NCBI GenBank assembly: GCA_025458865.1 | Contig: JALORP010000016.1 | Coordinates: forward strand, 1-58,842 | Direction: 5' to 3' | DNA from: Steroidobacteraceae bacterium | GTDB lineage: Bacteria > Pseudomonadota > Gammaproteobacteria > Steroidobacterales > Steroidobacteraceae | Length of the DNA: 58,842 bases | Translations under genes and position numbers: made by a program | Shown: positions 1-9,132 of the stretch, in pieces | Layout: the number at the start of each line of letters is the position of its first letter | Numbering within the stretch: the stretch's first letter is position 1 | Notes under the pieces: generated by a model | What the model saw: only the letters and a program-made list of their open reading frames with translations | Databases searched by the model: none | Told to the model about the DNA's origin: nothing

Positions 1-305
1 CGGTGGACTCGACGGCGGTCGTCGGCCCGACTCTGGACGCCAACGATCCGGCGCTCTACACGGACGACGTGGCCGTGTCGCCCAACACGGCGGTCTGCAG
101 CACCTGCCACTCCACCGAGACGGCCCGCAGCCACATGATCGCCAATGGCGGCGACTACTCGGCCGGCAAGGACGCGAACGGGCGGCTGGTGTCCTCGAGC
201 CTCGAGACCTGCGTGCTTTGCCACGGCCCTGGCCGTAACCAGGACGTGAAGGTCATGCACAAGATCGGCTCGTTCGAGGTTTACAACGTGCGGGACAACG
301 ACTGA
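1..305 (+). CDS. OmcA/MtrC-family multiheme c-type cytochrome, 3' end only
   Basis: This is the C-terminal ~100 residues of a gene whose start lies before the window; the GTG at position 3 is only an internal codon. Two c-type heme motifs are visible, CSTCH and CVLCH, separated by a stretch containing ARSHMIANGG and followed by HGPGRNQDV. This spacing is what I know from the last two hemes of OmcA/MtrC-type decaheme cytochromes, the cell-surface terminal reductases that pass electrons to extracellular acceptors. It stops 8 nt before the MtrA-type gene, and an MtrB/PioB barrel follows, which is the classic porin-cytochrome order. The partner genes make the family call firm; the number of hemes in the full protein cannot be seen. 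Confidence 0.85.
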   Translation, partial: VDSTAVVGPTLDANDPALYTDDVAVSPNTAVCSTCHSTETARSHMIANGGDYSAGKDANGRLVSSSLETCVLCHGPGRNQDVKVMHKIGSFEVYNVRDND

Positions 306-313
306 GGCCACGC

Positions 314-1213
314 ATGAACATACGCACAGGACTGTTCGCGCTCTCGCTGCTGCTGGCGGCCCTGCCGGCGGCGGCGCAGGACGCCCCGGCCGCGGCGGAG
401 CCGGCGAAGGAAGCGCCCGCAAAGTCCGAGGCTCCCGCGAAGCCGTCGGCCCCGACCTACAGCCGCAAGGGCGCCGATACGTGCCTCAACTGCCACGACG
501 ACAACCCTGTCGTCATGGCGATCTTCAGCACGAAGCACGCGCAGCCGAAGAACCCGAACACCCCCTTCGGGCACGGCCAGCTGCAGTGCGAGGCCTGCCA
601 CGGCCCGGGCGGCGCGCACACCGGCCGCGTGCCGCGCGGCGAGAAGCGCCCGCCGGTCGTGTACTTCGGCCGCAACACCGTCACGCCGGTCGAGCAGCAG
701 AACGCGATGTGCACGACCTGCCACAACCCGAAGGCGGGCGAGTGGCACGCCTCGGCGCACCGCGACAGCGACGTGGGCTGCGCGGACTGCCACCAGAGCC
801 ACGTGGCGCGCGACCCGGTGCTCTACAAGGCGACGCAGGGCGACGTCTGCGGCACCTGCCACGAGGTGCAGAAGCAGAACATGCTGCTGCCTTTCGCGCA
901 CCCGCTGCGGGACCAGCAGATGGGCTGCACGGGCTGTCACTCGCCCCACGGCTCGCCGACGCAGGCGGCGCTCAAGAAGGACACGGTCAACGACACCTGC
1001 TACACCTGCCACGCCGACAAGCGCGGGCCGTTCCTGTGGGAGCACCAGCCGGTCAGCGAGGACTGCGGCCTGTGCCACCAGCCGCACGGCTCGGTGCACC
1101 CGGGCGTCGGCCACGGCGCTCGCCGCGGGCTGTGCGAACTGCCACTCGCAGGTGCACGGCTCGAACCATCCCTCCGGCCGCCAGCTGATGCGCTGAGGGT
1201 GCCCCATGCGTAA
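314..1213 (+). CDS. DmsE/MtrA-family periplasmic decaheme cytochrome c, frameshifted near the 3' end
   Basis: Periplasmic decaheme cytochrome that would sit inside the MtrB barrel and carry electrons across the outer membrane. A signal peptide (residues 1-21, ending AAA) is followed by an Ala/Pro/Lys-rich linker and eight CxxCH motifs: CLNCH, CEACH, CTTCH, CADCH, CGTCH, CTGCH, CYTCH, CGLCH. After HGSVHP (about nt 1100) the frame turns into unrelated sequence and runs to 1213, overlapping the next gene by 8 nt. In the +1 frame the expected family ending appears: a CANCH motif, then HSQVHGSNHPSG and a stop at 1194-1196, nine nt before the next start. The ninth heme motif usual in this family is absent in every frame. 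I read this as an out-of-frame deletion between hemes 8 and 10. As sequenced, the product would carry eight hemes and a nonsense tail. Confidence 0.85.
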   Translation: MNIRTGLFALSLLLAALPAAAQDAPAAAEPAKEAPAKSEAPAKPSAPTYSRKGADTCLNCHDDNPVVMAIFSTKHAQPKNPNTPFGHGQLQCEACHGPGGAHTGRVPRGEKRPPVVYFGRNTVTPVEQQNAMCTTCHNPKAGEWHASAHRDSDVGCADCHQSHVARDPVLYKATQGDVCGTCHEVQKQNMLLPFAHPLRDQQMGCTGCHSPHGSPTQAALKKDTVNDTCYTCHADKRGPFLWEHQPVSEDCGLCHQPHGSVHPGVGHGARRGLCELPLAGARLEPSLRPPADALRVPHA

Positions 1214-3368
1214 AAAGATCCAGGTTCCCCGGTCCGCCGCCCTCACGCCGCTCGCCGCGGCCATCGCGGCGGTGTTTGCGGCAACGCCGGCCGTCGCCAA
1301 CCCCGCGGGGGTGGATACCTCCGGCTGGGCATGCGAGAAGTGTCCGTTCTACGGCGAGTACGAAGCCGAGGCCGAGGCCGGCGCGATCTACATCGACGAG
1401 GACTCGGCGCCCTTCGGCCGCTACAACGGCCTCGACGAGAAGGGCACCTACGCCGATCTCTCGGCGCGCGGCAGCGAGCGTCGCGAGTCCGGCACCTTCT
1501 ACGAGTACGAGCTGATCGATCTCGGCCTCGACACGCGCGAGGGCAGCCTCACGGTCGGTCGCGAAGGCCTGCTCGAGGCGACGCTCACCTACGACGAGAT
1601 CCCGTACAACGCCTGGGACACGACGGCCACGCCGTACGTGCGGACGGCGAAGGACACCCTGTCGCTGCCCTCGAACTGGGTGCGCGCGGGCGCCACGAGC
1701 GGCATGAGCGCGCTCGGCAGCACCATCAGGCCGGTGACGATCGGCACCGACCGCAGCGCGCTGGGACTCGGGCTGTCGTGGCTCGCGCGCAGCAACGTCG
1801 AGGTCTATGCCGACGCGCGCCGCGAGGACATCGAGGGCAACCGCCGCTCGCCGGTGGTGTTCCTCGGCCAGATCGCCGAGCTGCCGGAGCCGGTGGATTC
1901 GACACACGACCAGTTCGAGGTCGGCGCCGTGTACCGCTTCGCGCGCGGCTACACGCGGCTGTCCTGGTACCTGTCGAAGTACGACAACTCGCTCGACGGC
2001 TTCCTGTTCGAGAATGCCTACCTGTCGGCGGCGCCGGACACGGTGTTCGGCCGCAAGGCGCAGGCGCCCGACAACGACGCGAGCCTGCTGGCCATCGACG
2101 GCAACTTCCTGCTGCCGTGGTGGGACGGCGTGCTGAGCTACCGCCTCGCCGACGGTCGCTACGAGCAGGATGCGACGCTGTTGCCGATCTCCACGAGCGC
2201 CGCGCTCACCGGCGCGGCCACGCTGCCGCGGACGAACCTCGACGGGCGCGTGGACACCGCGCACTACCGCGCGAACCTGTCGCTCAAGCCGCACTCGCGG
2301 GTGCGGCTGCGCGGCGGCTACCGATACGACGATCGCGACGACCGGACGGACCCGTTCACGGTCACCTACGTCGAGACGGATTCCTACCCGGGTGGTACCG
2401 CGACGGCCGAGCGCTTCGGCTATGAGCGCACGCGATTCGACGGCCTCGCCGAGGGGCGCGTTCTGGACTGGCTGTTCGTCGCGGTGGGCGGCAGCGACGA
2501 CGAGGTGAAGCGGACCAACCAGGAGACCTCGAGGACCACCGAGACGAGCACCTGGGGCCGCGCCCGGCTGCGGCCGCACCCGACGGTCGAGTTCGCCGCG
2601 ACCTACGGCGAGGCGCGCATCGAGGCCGGGCAGTACGTCACCCGTCCGGACCTGCCGCCCGAGAACCCGCTGCTGCGCAAGTACAACCTCACGAACCGCG
2701 ATCGCGACTTCATCGAGGGCCGGCTCAGCTGGTCGCCGGGCAAGGTCTCGTTCACGGCGGAGGCCACGGTGTCGGAGGACACCTACGGCAAGTCGCTGAT
2801 CGGCCTGCAATCGAGCGACGACAAGCGCTACGCGGGCACCGCGTCATGGGCGTTCCACGAGCGAGGCTCGGTGTACGTCACGGGCGGCTACCAGCAGATC
2901 GAGTCCCTGCAGGCCGGCTCGGAAGGCATCCCGCCGACGCAGGACTGGAACACGCGCCACGAGGACGAGTTCGTCACGGCTGGCACGGGCATCCGCTTCG
3001 ACAAGGTCCTGGGCAAGGTGGACCTGACGCTCGACTACACCTACGCGCGTTCGGAAGGGCAGATCGCGACCGCGGCCGTCGTCGGCGGCGGGGCTTTCCC
3101 GCAGCTCGACACGGAGCTCAATTCGGTGCGCATCGGCGCGGGCTACGACGTCAACGACCGGCTGCGGGTCAACCTGACCTACGTGTTCGAGGACTACGAC
3201 TCGAGCGACTGGCAGCTCGACGGCGTGGAGCCGACCACGGTCGGCAACCTGCTGAGCCTGGGCGCGGATGCGTACAACTACCGCGTGAACGGGCTCGGCC
3301 TGTCGTTCCAGTACCGCTTCGGCGCCGCGAAGGCGCCGGCGGCGGCGGAAGAGGCCGAGGACGAGTAA
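1206..3368 (+). CDS. MtrB/PioB-family outer-membrane beta-barrel of the porin-cytochrome complex
   Basis: A 720-aa outer-membrane barrel that sheathes the MtrA-type decaheme protein. An N-terminal signal peptide (about residues 1-31, ending AVANPA) precedes a CEKC pair near residue 43, matching the N-terminal CxxC known from MtrB-type proteins. The rest is rich in alternating aromatic/polar strands (LSWYL, YRYDD, LSFQYRF), ending in a barrel strand with Phe and then an acidic Ala/Glu tail. The start ATG follows a GAGGG-containing stretch and lies just after the expected stop of the MtrA gene. It is the third gene of the electron-conduit operon. Length and context make the call secure. The direction of electron flow (metal reduction or oxidation) cannot be told from sequence. 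Confidence 0.9.
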   Translation: MRKKIQVPRSAALTPLAAAIAAVFAATPAVANPAGVDTSGWACEKCPFYGEYEAEAEAGAIYIDEDSAPFGRYNGLDEKGTYADLSARGSERRESGTFYEYELIDLGLDTREGSLTVGREGLLEATLTYDEIPYNAWDTTATPYVRTAKDTLSLPSNWVRAGATSGMSALGSTIRPVTIGTDRSALGLGLSWLARSNVEVYADARREDIEGNRRSPVVFLGQIAELPEPVDSTHDQFEVGAVYRFARGYTRLSWYLSKYDNSLDGFLFENAYLSAAPDTVFGRKAQAPDNDASLLAIDGNFLLPWWDGVLSYRLADGRYEQDATLLPISTSAALTGAATLPRTNLDGRVDTAHYRANLSLKPHSRVRLRGGYRYDDRDDRTDPFTVTYVETDSYPGGTATAERFGYERTRFDGLAEGRVLDWLFVAVGGSDDEVKRTNQETSRTTETSTWGRARLRPHPTVEFAATYGEARIEAGQYVTRPDLPPENPLLRKYNLTNRDRDFIEGRLSWSPGKVSFTAEATVSEDTYGKSLIGLQSSDDKRYAGTASWAFHERGSVYVTGGYQQIESLQAGSEGIPPTQDWNTRHEDEFVTAGTGIRFDKVLGKVDLTLDYTYARSEGQIATAAVVGGGAFPQLDTELNSVRIGAGYDVNDRLRVNLTYVFEDYDSSDWQLDGVEPTTVGNLLSLGADAYNYRVNGLGLSFQYRFGAAKAPAAAEEAEDE

Positions 3369-3372
3369 CCGA

Positions 3373-3385
3373 GGGGACTGTCCCC
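3373..3385. repeat. GGGGACTGTCCCC palindrome, copy 1
   Basis: A 13-bp near-perfect palindrome (GGGGAC-T-GTCCCC) starts 5 nt after the stop codon of the MtrB/PioB gene. A second copy with A at the centre lies at 41163-41175, again directly behind a stop codon. It may be an intergenic repeat (REP-like) or part of a weak terminator stem. I see no T-run after it. Confidence 0.6.
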
Positions 3386-3534
3386 GTCCCAGCCCGTGTG
3401 CCACGCGCGCGGGCGGGATCCGGCCGGGCCCCCGCGTCGCTCGCGCGGACAAACGCGCTCGCTCTGGGGGGCCACCGGCCACCTCGCCCGCGCGCGGGTG
3501 AGGCAGCGACCGATTCGGCAGTGCGCCGCGCCGC

Positions 3535-4503
3535 TCAGCCCGCCAGCACGATCGTCGCGATCAGCGCCAGGCTGCCGATCGCCTGGATCGCAAGCGTCGT
3601 CTCGATGCTCTTCTGCAGCTGCTCGCGCTTCTCGGTGACGCTCGCGATCCCGAGCCCGGCCTTCACGCCGAGCGCGAGCAGCGCCACCGCCGCCGCCGCG
3701 AACCAGGCCGGCAGCGCGCCGACGGCGACCGCGGCGATCGTGCCCGCGCAGCCGATCGCGTGCATGGCGAGGTAGGTGGCCTTCGCGCCGCCCACCCCGA
3801 AGCGCACGACGAGCGTGCGCTTGCCGGCCGCGGCGTCCGATTCGAGGTCCGGGACCTCGTTGATGAGCAGGATCGCCGCGGTCCACAGGCCCACGGGCAG
3901 CGAGATCAGCAGCCGGCCGAGGTCCCACACGCCGTCCTGCAGCCAGGCCGCGCCACAGACGGGCAGCGGGCCGAAGGCGATGAAGACGGCGAGCTCGCCC
4001 AGGCCCTTGCCCGAGAGGTAGATGCGCGGCAGGGAGTACAGGACGCCGATGGCGATGCCCGCCAGCCCGAGCCAGATCACCATCGGGCCGGCGATCGCCG
4101 CGAGCCAAAGGCCGAGCGCGAAGGCCACGGCGAGCAGCGACAGGCCGAGCCGGCTCATCTGGGCGCGCGTGAGGATGCCGGCCTGGATGAAGCGCGATCC
4201 GCCCGTGTAGGGGTAGATGCGCGCGGTGTTCGCCGGGTCGGCGCCCGTGATGTCGTCGCCGACGTCGTTCAGGACGTTCGCCGCCGCGTGGACCAGCACC
4301 GTCGCCACGATGGCGATGATCGCCGGTAGCCAGTCCACGTAGCCGAGCGCATTCGCGCCGAGCGCCGTGCCGACGATCACCGGCAGGATCGAGGCGGTGA
4401 AGAACTTGGGCCGCATGGCGAAGAACGCCCGCCGGGCCTTCGCGCCGAAACTGCTTCCGCCGAAGGCCTCCGGGCTCGGTCCGGCCGTGGTCTGTTCCCG
4501 CAT
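3535..4503 (-). CDS. UbiA/MenA-family membrane prenyltransferase
   Basis: A 322-aa polytopic membrane protein with about eight or nine hydrophobic helices. The two Asp-rich motifs of UbiA-family prenyltransferases are visible: NVLNDVGDDITGAD around residues 96-109, and NEVPDLESDAAAGKRTL in the second half. These bind Mg2+ and the polyprenyl diphosphate. The family joins a polyprenyl chain to an aromatic acceptor in quinone or heme synthesis; the short NDxxDD form and the GGSRFIQAG segment after it look more MenA-like (1,4-dihydroxy-2-naphthoate) than UbiA proper, but I cannot fix the acceptor. It faces away from the electron-transfer operon. A menaquinone role would fit that neighbour, but this is inference only. 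Confidence 0.8.
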   Translation of the reverse strand: MREQTTAGPSPEAFGGSSFGAKARRAFFAMRPKFFTASILPVIVGTALGANALGYVDWLPAIIAIVATVLVHAAANVLNDVGDDITGADPANTARIYPYTGGSRFIQAGILTRAQMSRLGLSLLAVAFALGLWLAAIAGPMVIWLGLAGIAIGVLYSLPRIYLSGKGLGELAVFIAFGPLPVCGAAWLQDGVWDLGRLLISLPVGLWTAAILLINEVPDLESDAAAGKRTLVVRFGVGGAKATYLAMHAIGCAGTIAAVAVGALPAWFAAAAVALLALGVKAGLGIASVTEKREQLQKSIETTLAIQAIGSLALIATIVLAG

Positions 4504-4663
4504 GCGTCCCCCAGGCTGTCCAGTACGGCCGGTGCGGCCGAAACGAGGGGAAAGTTAGCCGGATCAGTGACCTCTGTCGAGGCGGCCGTCCGCGGACAGG
4601 CATCGACGAGACAGGCGCAGCCGCGTTGGCTAAGCTCTGGAACCAGGCTGGTAGGAGACATTC

Positions 4664-4876
4664 ATGGCCAACCAGGGCTTCCGCGGAGATCGCGCAAGGC
4701 CACGTCCGGCCTCAGGTCAGGGCTCCACCAGCGCCGAACAGCTGGCTGCCGAGCTAAGGGCCGACTGCGAGGCCGCCAATGCGTACATCGAGCGGCACGG
4801 CTCGTTTGCAGGGTTTGTGCGAGCCTATCGTGCGGGTCGACCAGTAGGCCTATCGAAGCCTCTGCCTGATGAATGA
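4664..4876 (+). CDS. CcdA-like orphan antitoxin (weak)
   Basis: A 70-aa basic-then-acidic protein with a good ribosome site (TAGGAGA 10 nt before ATG). The middle, CEAANAYIERHGSFAG, resembles the C-terminal segment of CcdA-family antitoxins, which wraps around the CcdB toxin. No CcdB gene follows; the next gene is convergent and encodes a PIN-like protein, with a 27-bp tail overlap. It may be an orphan or a remnant of a second toxin-antitoxin pair. The short length makes the family call tentative. Confidence 0.5.
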   Translation: MANQGFRGDRARPRPASGQGSTSAEQLAAELRADCEAANAYIERHGSFAGFVRAYRAGRPVGLSKPLPDE

Positions 4877-5305
4877 GCCGCCGGCAGTGATGGTGTAGAG
4901 GAACGGCCGTGTCTCGCTGGCGGCGATGTTGGGGATCCTGGAGACAAGTCTCGAGAACAGCGCTGCCGTTTCTGCGGCAGTAACCTGGCCGCCGGTGAAC
5001 ACGAAGGCTGCGACACCGGCTCCGAGCAAGGCCGCGCGCTCGTTGGCGCGATGGCGGATTCGCTGATCGCGCAATAGCACGACCCAACCCTGTTCCCCCG
5101 CAGTCTTGAGCCACGACTCGTCCGGCGTCCCTCGCGGGATATCCACGCCGGGTCGTCGGACGGTCAGATCCGCGGATTCCAGCGCGGCCGCGAGACGAAG
5201 CGAGTAGATCGACTCGTCGAGATAAAGAATTGCACGAGGACTAGGCCGCTTGGCGGTCGAACTCGCAGCGGAGCGCTTCCTCGATGATTTCGGCCGGCGT
5301 CTCAT
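4850..5305 (-). CDS. PIN-like toxin (VapC45/DUF5615-like)
   Basis: A 151-aa protein with an N-terminal basic region, then an acidic active-site start AILYLDESIYSLRLAAAL, followed by GTPDESWL and GWVVLLRDQRIRHR. This Asp-Glu, Asp-Glu, Asp order is the small PIN-like fold of DUF5615/VapC45-type ribonucleases, typical toxins of type II systems. The gene overlaps the 3' end of the DUF433-type gene upstream by 65 bp if the ATG at 5305 is used; a later start near residue 20 would still keep the domain. Tight coupling to a DUF433 antitoxin is the arrangement known for VapBC45 pairs. RNase activity is inferred from the family. Confidence 0.7.
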   Translation of the reverse strand: MRRRPKSSRKRSAASSTAKRPSPRAILYLDESIYSLRLAAALESADLTVRRPGVDIPRGTPDESWLKTAGEQGWVVLLRDQRIRHRANERAALLGAGVAAFVFTGGQVTAAETAALFSRLVSRIPNIAASETRPFLYTITAGGSFIRQRLR

Positions 5306-5945
5306 AGTCGCTCGACAGTTCGCTCAGGCTGTCTCCCGCCTTGAAGCGGTCCGCCAGGACAGCAGTTGGTACGGCACTGCCTTTCAGCACGGGGCGGCCG
5401 AATGCGACGCGCGGATCCACGACGACGGGCGCCGGCTGACTCACACTCCTGCCGCGACGTGTGAACGGGTAGAACTTGATGGGGAGGCCGTCGTCGTCCC
5501 ATTCGATGCGCTTGAGGTGCGCAGCGAGCAGGCTTCGCATCGCCAGCTGGCCTTCACGTGAAGCGTTGATAAGTTGGCCAAGCCGCTCGACGAACAGGCT
5601 GACACCGTCGGTCTCGAATCTTGCCTGGGCCAGCGGCCGGTTCACGCCAAGCTGCTTTTCAACGTAGGCCAGCGCGCTGCGGACCCTCGGCAGCGAGACG
5701 CCATGTTCGCGCCGGATCGCAGCGAGCAAGTGAGCTTCAATCAGGTTAAGGAACGACAGTGCGGGCGGATCCCGCCCATCGAGATGGATGACGGGCCTGA
5801 AGAGGCGCGGCTGCCCACCAACCCGATAGCGTTGACCGAGGCTCCACGCCCGAAGCGTGGTCAGCGGGAGGTTGAGGTAGTGAGCTGCCTCCGCAAGGGT
5901 ATACGCGGGCAGCAGACGCCGGTCGGTTGACGAGAGGACTTTCAC
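5241..5945 (-). CDS. HTH plus DUF433 antitoxin (VapB45-like)
   Basis: A 234-aa protein. The N-terminus (YTLAEAAHYLNLPLTTLRAW) looks like a MerR-type winged helix for DNA binding. The C-terminus (VVDPRVAFGRPVLKGSAVPT...ADRFKAGDSLSELSSDYE, about residues 170-225) is a DUF433 domain. This fusion of about 230 residues is the size and order of VapB45-type antitoxins, and the PIN-like toxin follows directly with overlapping ends. It would neutralise the toxin and likely repress its own promoter, which lies in the 5946-6209 gap. The pairing supports the call more than either protein alone. Confidence 0.7.
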   Translation of the reverse strand: MKVLSSTDRRLLPAYTLAEAAHYLNLPLTTLRAWSLGQRYRVGGQPRLFRPVIHLDGRDPPALSFLNLIEAHLLAAIRREHGVSLPRVRSALAYVEKQLGVNRPLAQARFETDGVSLFVERLGQLINASREGQLAMRSLLAAHLKRIEWDDDGLPIKFYPFTRRGRSVSQPAPVVVDPRVAFGRPVLKGSAVPTAVLADRFKAGDSLSELSSDYETPAEIIEEALRCEFDRQAA

Positions 5946-6209
5946 GCTTGGTCAGGACTCTGAACAGCCTTGCACGCGCCGCTATCGTACCGCAGCGATC
6001 TGCCGGGATGGAGCGCCGGAGTTTGGCTGCCGGGGCAATTTTCACTTGAAGACGCGAATAAGGTCCTTTGTCGGCGGGCTGCAAGCCACGGGAGTCGCGA
6101 TTCTCGACCAGGCGCCCGCCGATCGCCGACTCCGGTTGAGACCTGACCGGTCCGAGTGGATACTCGCGGTCTCCTGTTGGCGCCTGCGCTGTCGAGGTTG
6201 CCCAAGCCC
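5946..6209. other. Divergent intergenic region (toxin-antitoxin / EamA)
   Basis: This 264-bp stretch separates the divergent antitoxin gene and the EamA transporter. It is less GC-rich than its flanks around 6040-6075 and must hold both promoters. I see no clear sigma-70 pair, hairpin or small gene in it. Confidence 0.4.
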
Positions 6210-7103
6210 GTGGACGCCGCGAGCCTCGCCCGCCTGCTTGCCCTCGGCGCCATCTGGGGCGGCAGCTTCCTGTTCATGCGGGTCGCCGCGCCGGCGATCG
6301 GGGCGCTGCCGACGACTTTCGGGCGCGTCGCGTTCGCCGCGGCGGGCCTCGGGGCGCTCGTGCTGGCGCTTCGGTTGCCCTTCGACTTCCGTGGCCGCCT
6401 GCGCGCCGCGCTGGCGCTCGGGCTGCTGAACTCGGCCGTCCCCTTCATGCTGTTCGCCCACGCGGCCAAGGTGCTGCCGGCGGGCTACAGCGCGATCCTC
6501 AACTCGACGGTGCCGCCGATGGCCGTCGTCATCGGCGCCGCGTTCTTCGGCGAGCGGACGACGCCGGCGAAGGTCGCGGGCGTGCTGCTGGGGCTGGCCG
6601 GCGTCTTCGTGCTCACGCAGCGCGGCCCGGTCGAGCTGACCGCGCCCGTCGTGCTCGGCATCGCCGCCTGCCTCGGCGCCGCGGCCTGCTACGCGACGGC
6701 AGGATTCCTGGCGCGCCGCTGGGTGATGCACCGGGGCGTCGACGACCGGCTGCTGGCCCTCGGCAGCCTGCTCGGCGCCACCGTCGCGCTTGCCCCGCTG
6801 TTCCTCTGGCAGTGGGCCGGCCCCGGCATCGACTGGGGCCACGCCTCGCCGGCGGTCTGGCTGTCCATCGCCTCGCTCGGCCTCGTCTGCTCGGCGCTGG
6901 CCTTCGTGCTGTACTTCAAGCTGCTGGCCGACGTGGGACCGATGAAGACCATGACGGTGGCCTTCCTGCTGCCGGTCTTCGGGGTGTTCTGGGGCTGGCT
7001 GCTGCTGGACGAGCTGCTCTCCCTCGCGCACCTCAAGGGCGGTGCGCTGATCGCGCTGTCGCTGTGGCTGGTGCTGCGGCCCGGGACTGCCCGGCCGGCC
7101 TAG
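6210..7103 (+). CDS. EamA-family (DMT superfamily) transporter
   Basis: A 297-aa inner-membrane protein with about ten hydrophobic helices in two similar halves. The first half carries AIWGGSFLFMRVAAP and the later PAGYSAILNSTVPPMAVVIG, both typical of EamA domains; the second half has VCSALAFVLYFKLLADVGPMK and the conserved helix VFGVFWGWLLLDE. Members export metabolites or amino acids; the substrate is unknown. I take GTG at 6210 (GAGG about 12 nt upstream) because the preceding in-frame GTG at 6156 adds only a non-hydrophobic Arg/Leu stretch. It is convergent with the V-ATPase operon, whose last gene ends 33 nt away. Confidence 0.85.
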   Translation: MDAASLARLLALGAIWGGSFLFMRVAAPAIGALPTTFGRVAFAAAGLGALVLALRLPFDFRGRLRAALALGLLNSAVPFMLFAHAAKVLPAGYSAILNSTVPPMAVVIGAAFFGERTTPAKVAGVLLGLAGVFVLTQRGPVELTAPVVLGIAACLGAAACYATAGFLARRWVMHRGVDDRLLALGSLLGATVALAPLFLWQWAGPGIDWGHASPAVWLSIASLGLVCSALAFVLYFKLLADVGPMKTMTVAFLLPVFGVFWGWLLLDELLSLAHLKGGALIALSLWLVLRPGTARPA

Positions 7104-7136
7104 GTATCATCCAGGCGCATCCGGGGTGGGTTCCCC

Positions 7137-7743
7137 CTAGCGCCGCGCCCGCGCCTCGCGCACCCGGATCGTTTCTTCCTGGTCGATTGCCTCGAGCTGC
7201 GAATCCACGCGCGCGAGGTCGGACTCGATCTCGGGCAGCAGCACGTTCTCGAGCGCCCGCGCGCGCCTCTCGGTGCGCACGTAGTCGCGGGCCATGACGC
7301 GCAGCGACGCGGACAACCCGGCCATGGTGGTTGCGAGCGCGGCGAGCTCGCGGAAGCGAGCCGCACAGAGCGCAGCCTCGAGCGACGGCTCGGCGGCCGG
7401 GAACTCCGCTTCGGCCGTTGCCTCGGCAAGATCCGCCTCCACCATGTGCAGGCCCAGCAGCCGCTCCGGTCGCGACTCGAAGCGCCCGGGTGTGGTTGCC
7501 GCCGCGGGGTAGGCGGTGACCCCGCCGAAGCCGTGGCGGCGCACGGCGGCGCGCATCGCCTCGCGCGCCGCCGCGAGCGTCGCGAGCCACTCCTCGCGCA
7601 GTGCCCGGTAGCGTTTCAGGCGGGCGAGGATCTCCGCGGCGAGGAGCATGCGCTTCTCGTCGAGCAGCGCGTAGCCCTCCTGCACCATCCGCCGCTCGTC
7701 CTTGAGCTCGAGGAAGGTGATCCGCGTCGGCGTGAGGTTGCGT

Positions 7744-7751
<8 letters not shown>
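7137..7751 (-). CDS. V-type ATPase subunit D (central stalk)
   Basis: A 204-aa, largely helical protein starting LTPTRITFLELKDERRMVQEGYALLDEKR, the signature N-terminus of V/A-type subunit D: it begins with (P)T+..L..L+ and continues into the long coiled coil that forms the rotating central shaft. The C-terminal helix (RARALENVLLPEIESDLARVDSQLE) is the second arm of the coiled coil. It is the last gene of the operon and its start overlaps the B gene by 8 bp. Family and position leave little doubt. Confidence 0.92.
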
Positions 7752-9118
<1,367 letters not shown>

Positions 9119-9132
<14 letters not shown>

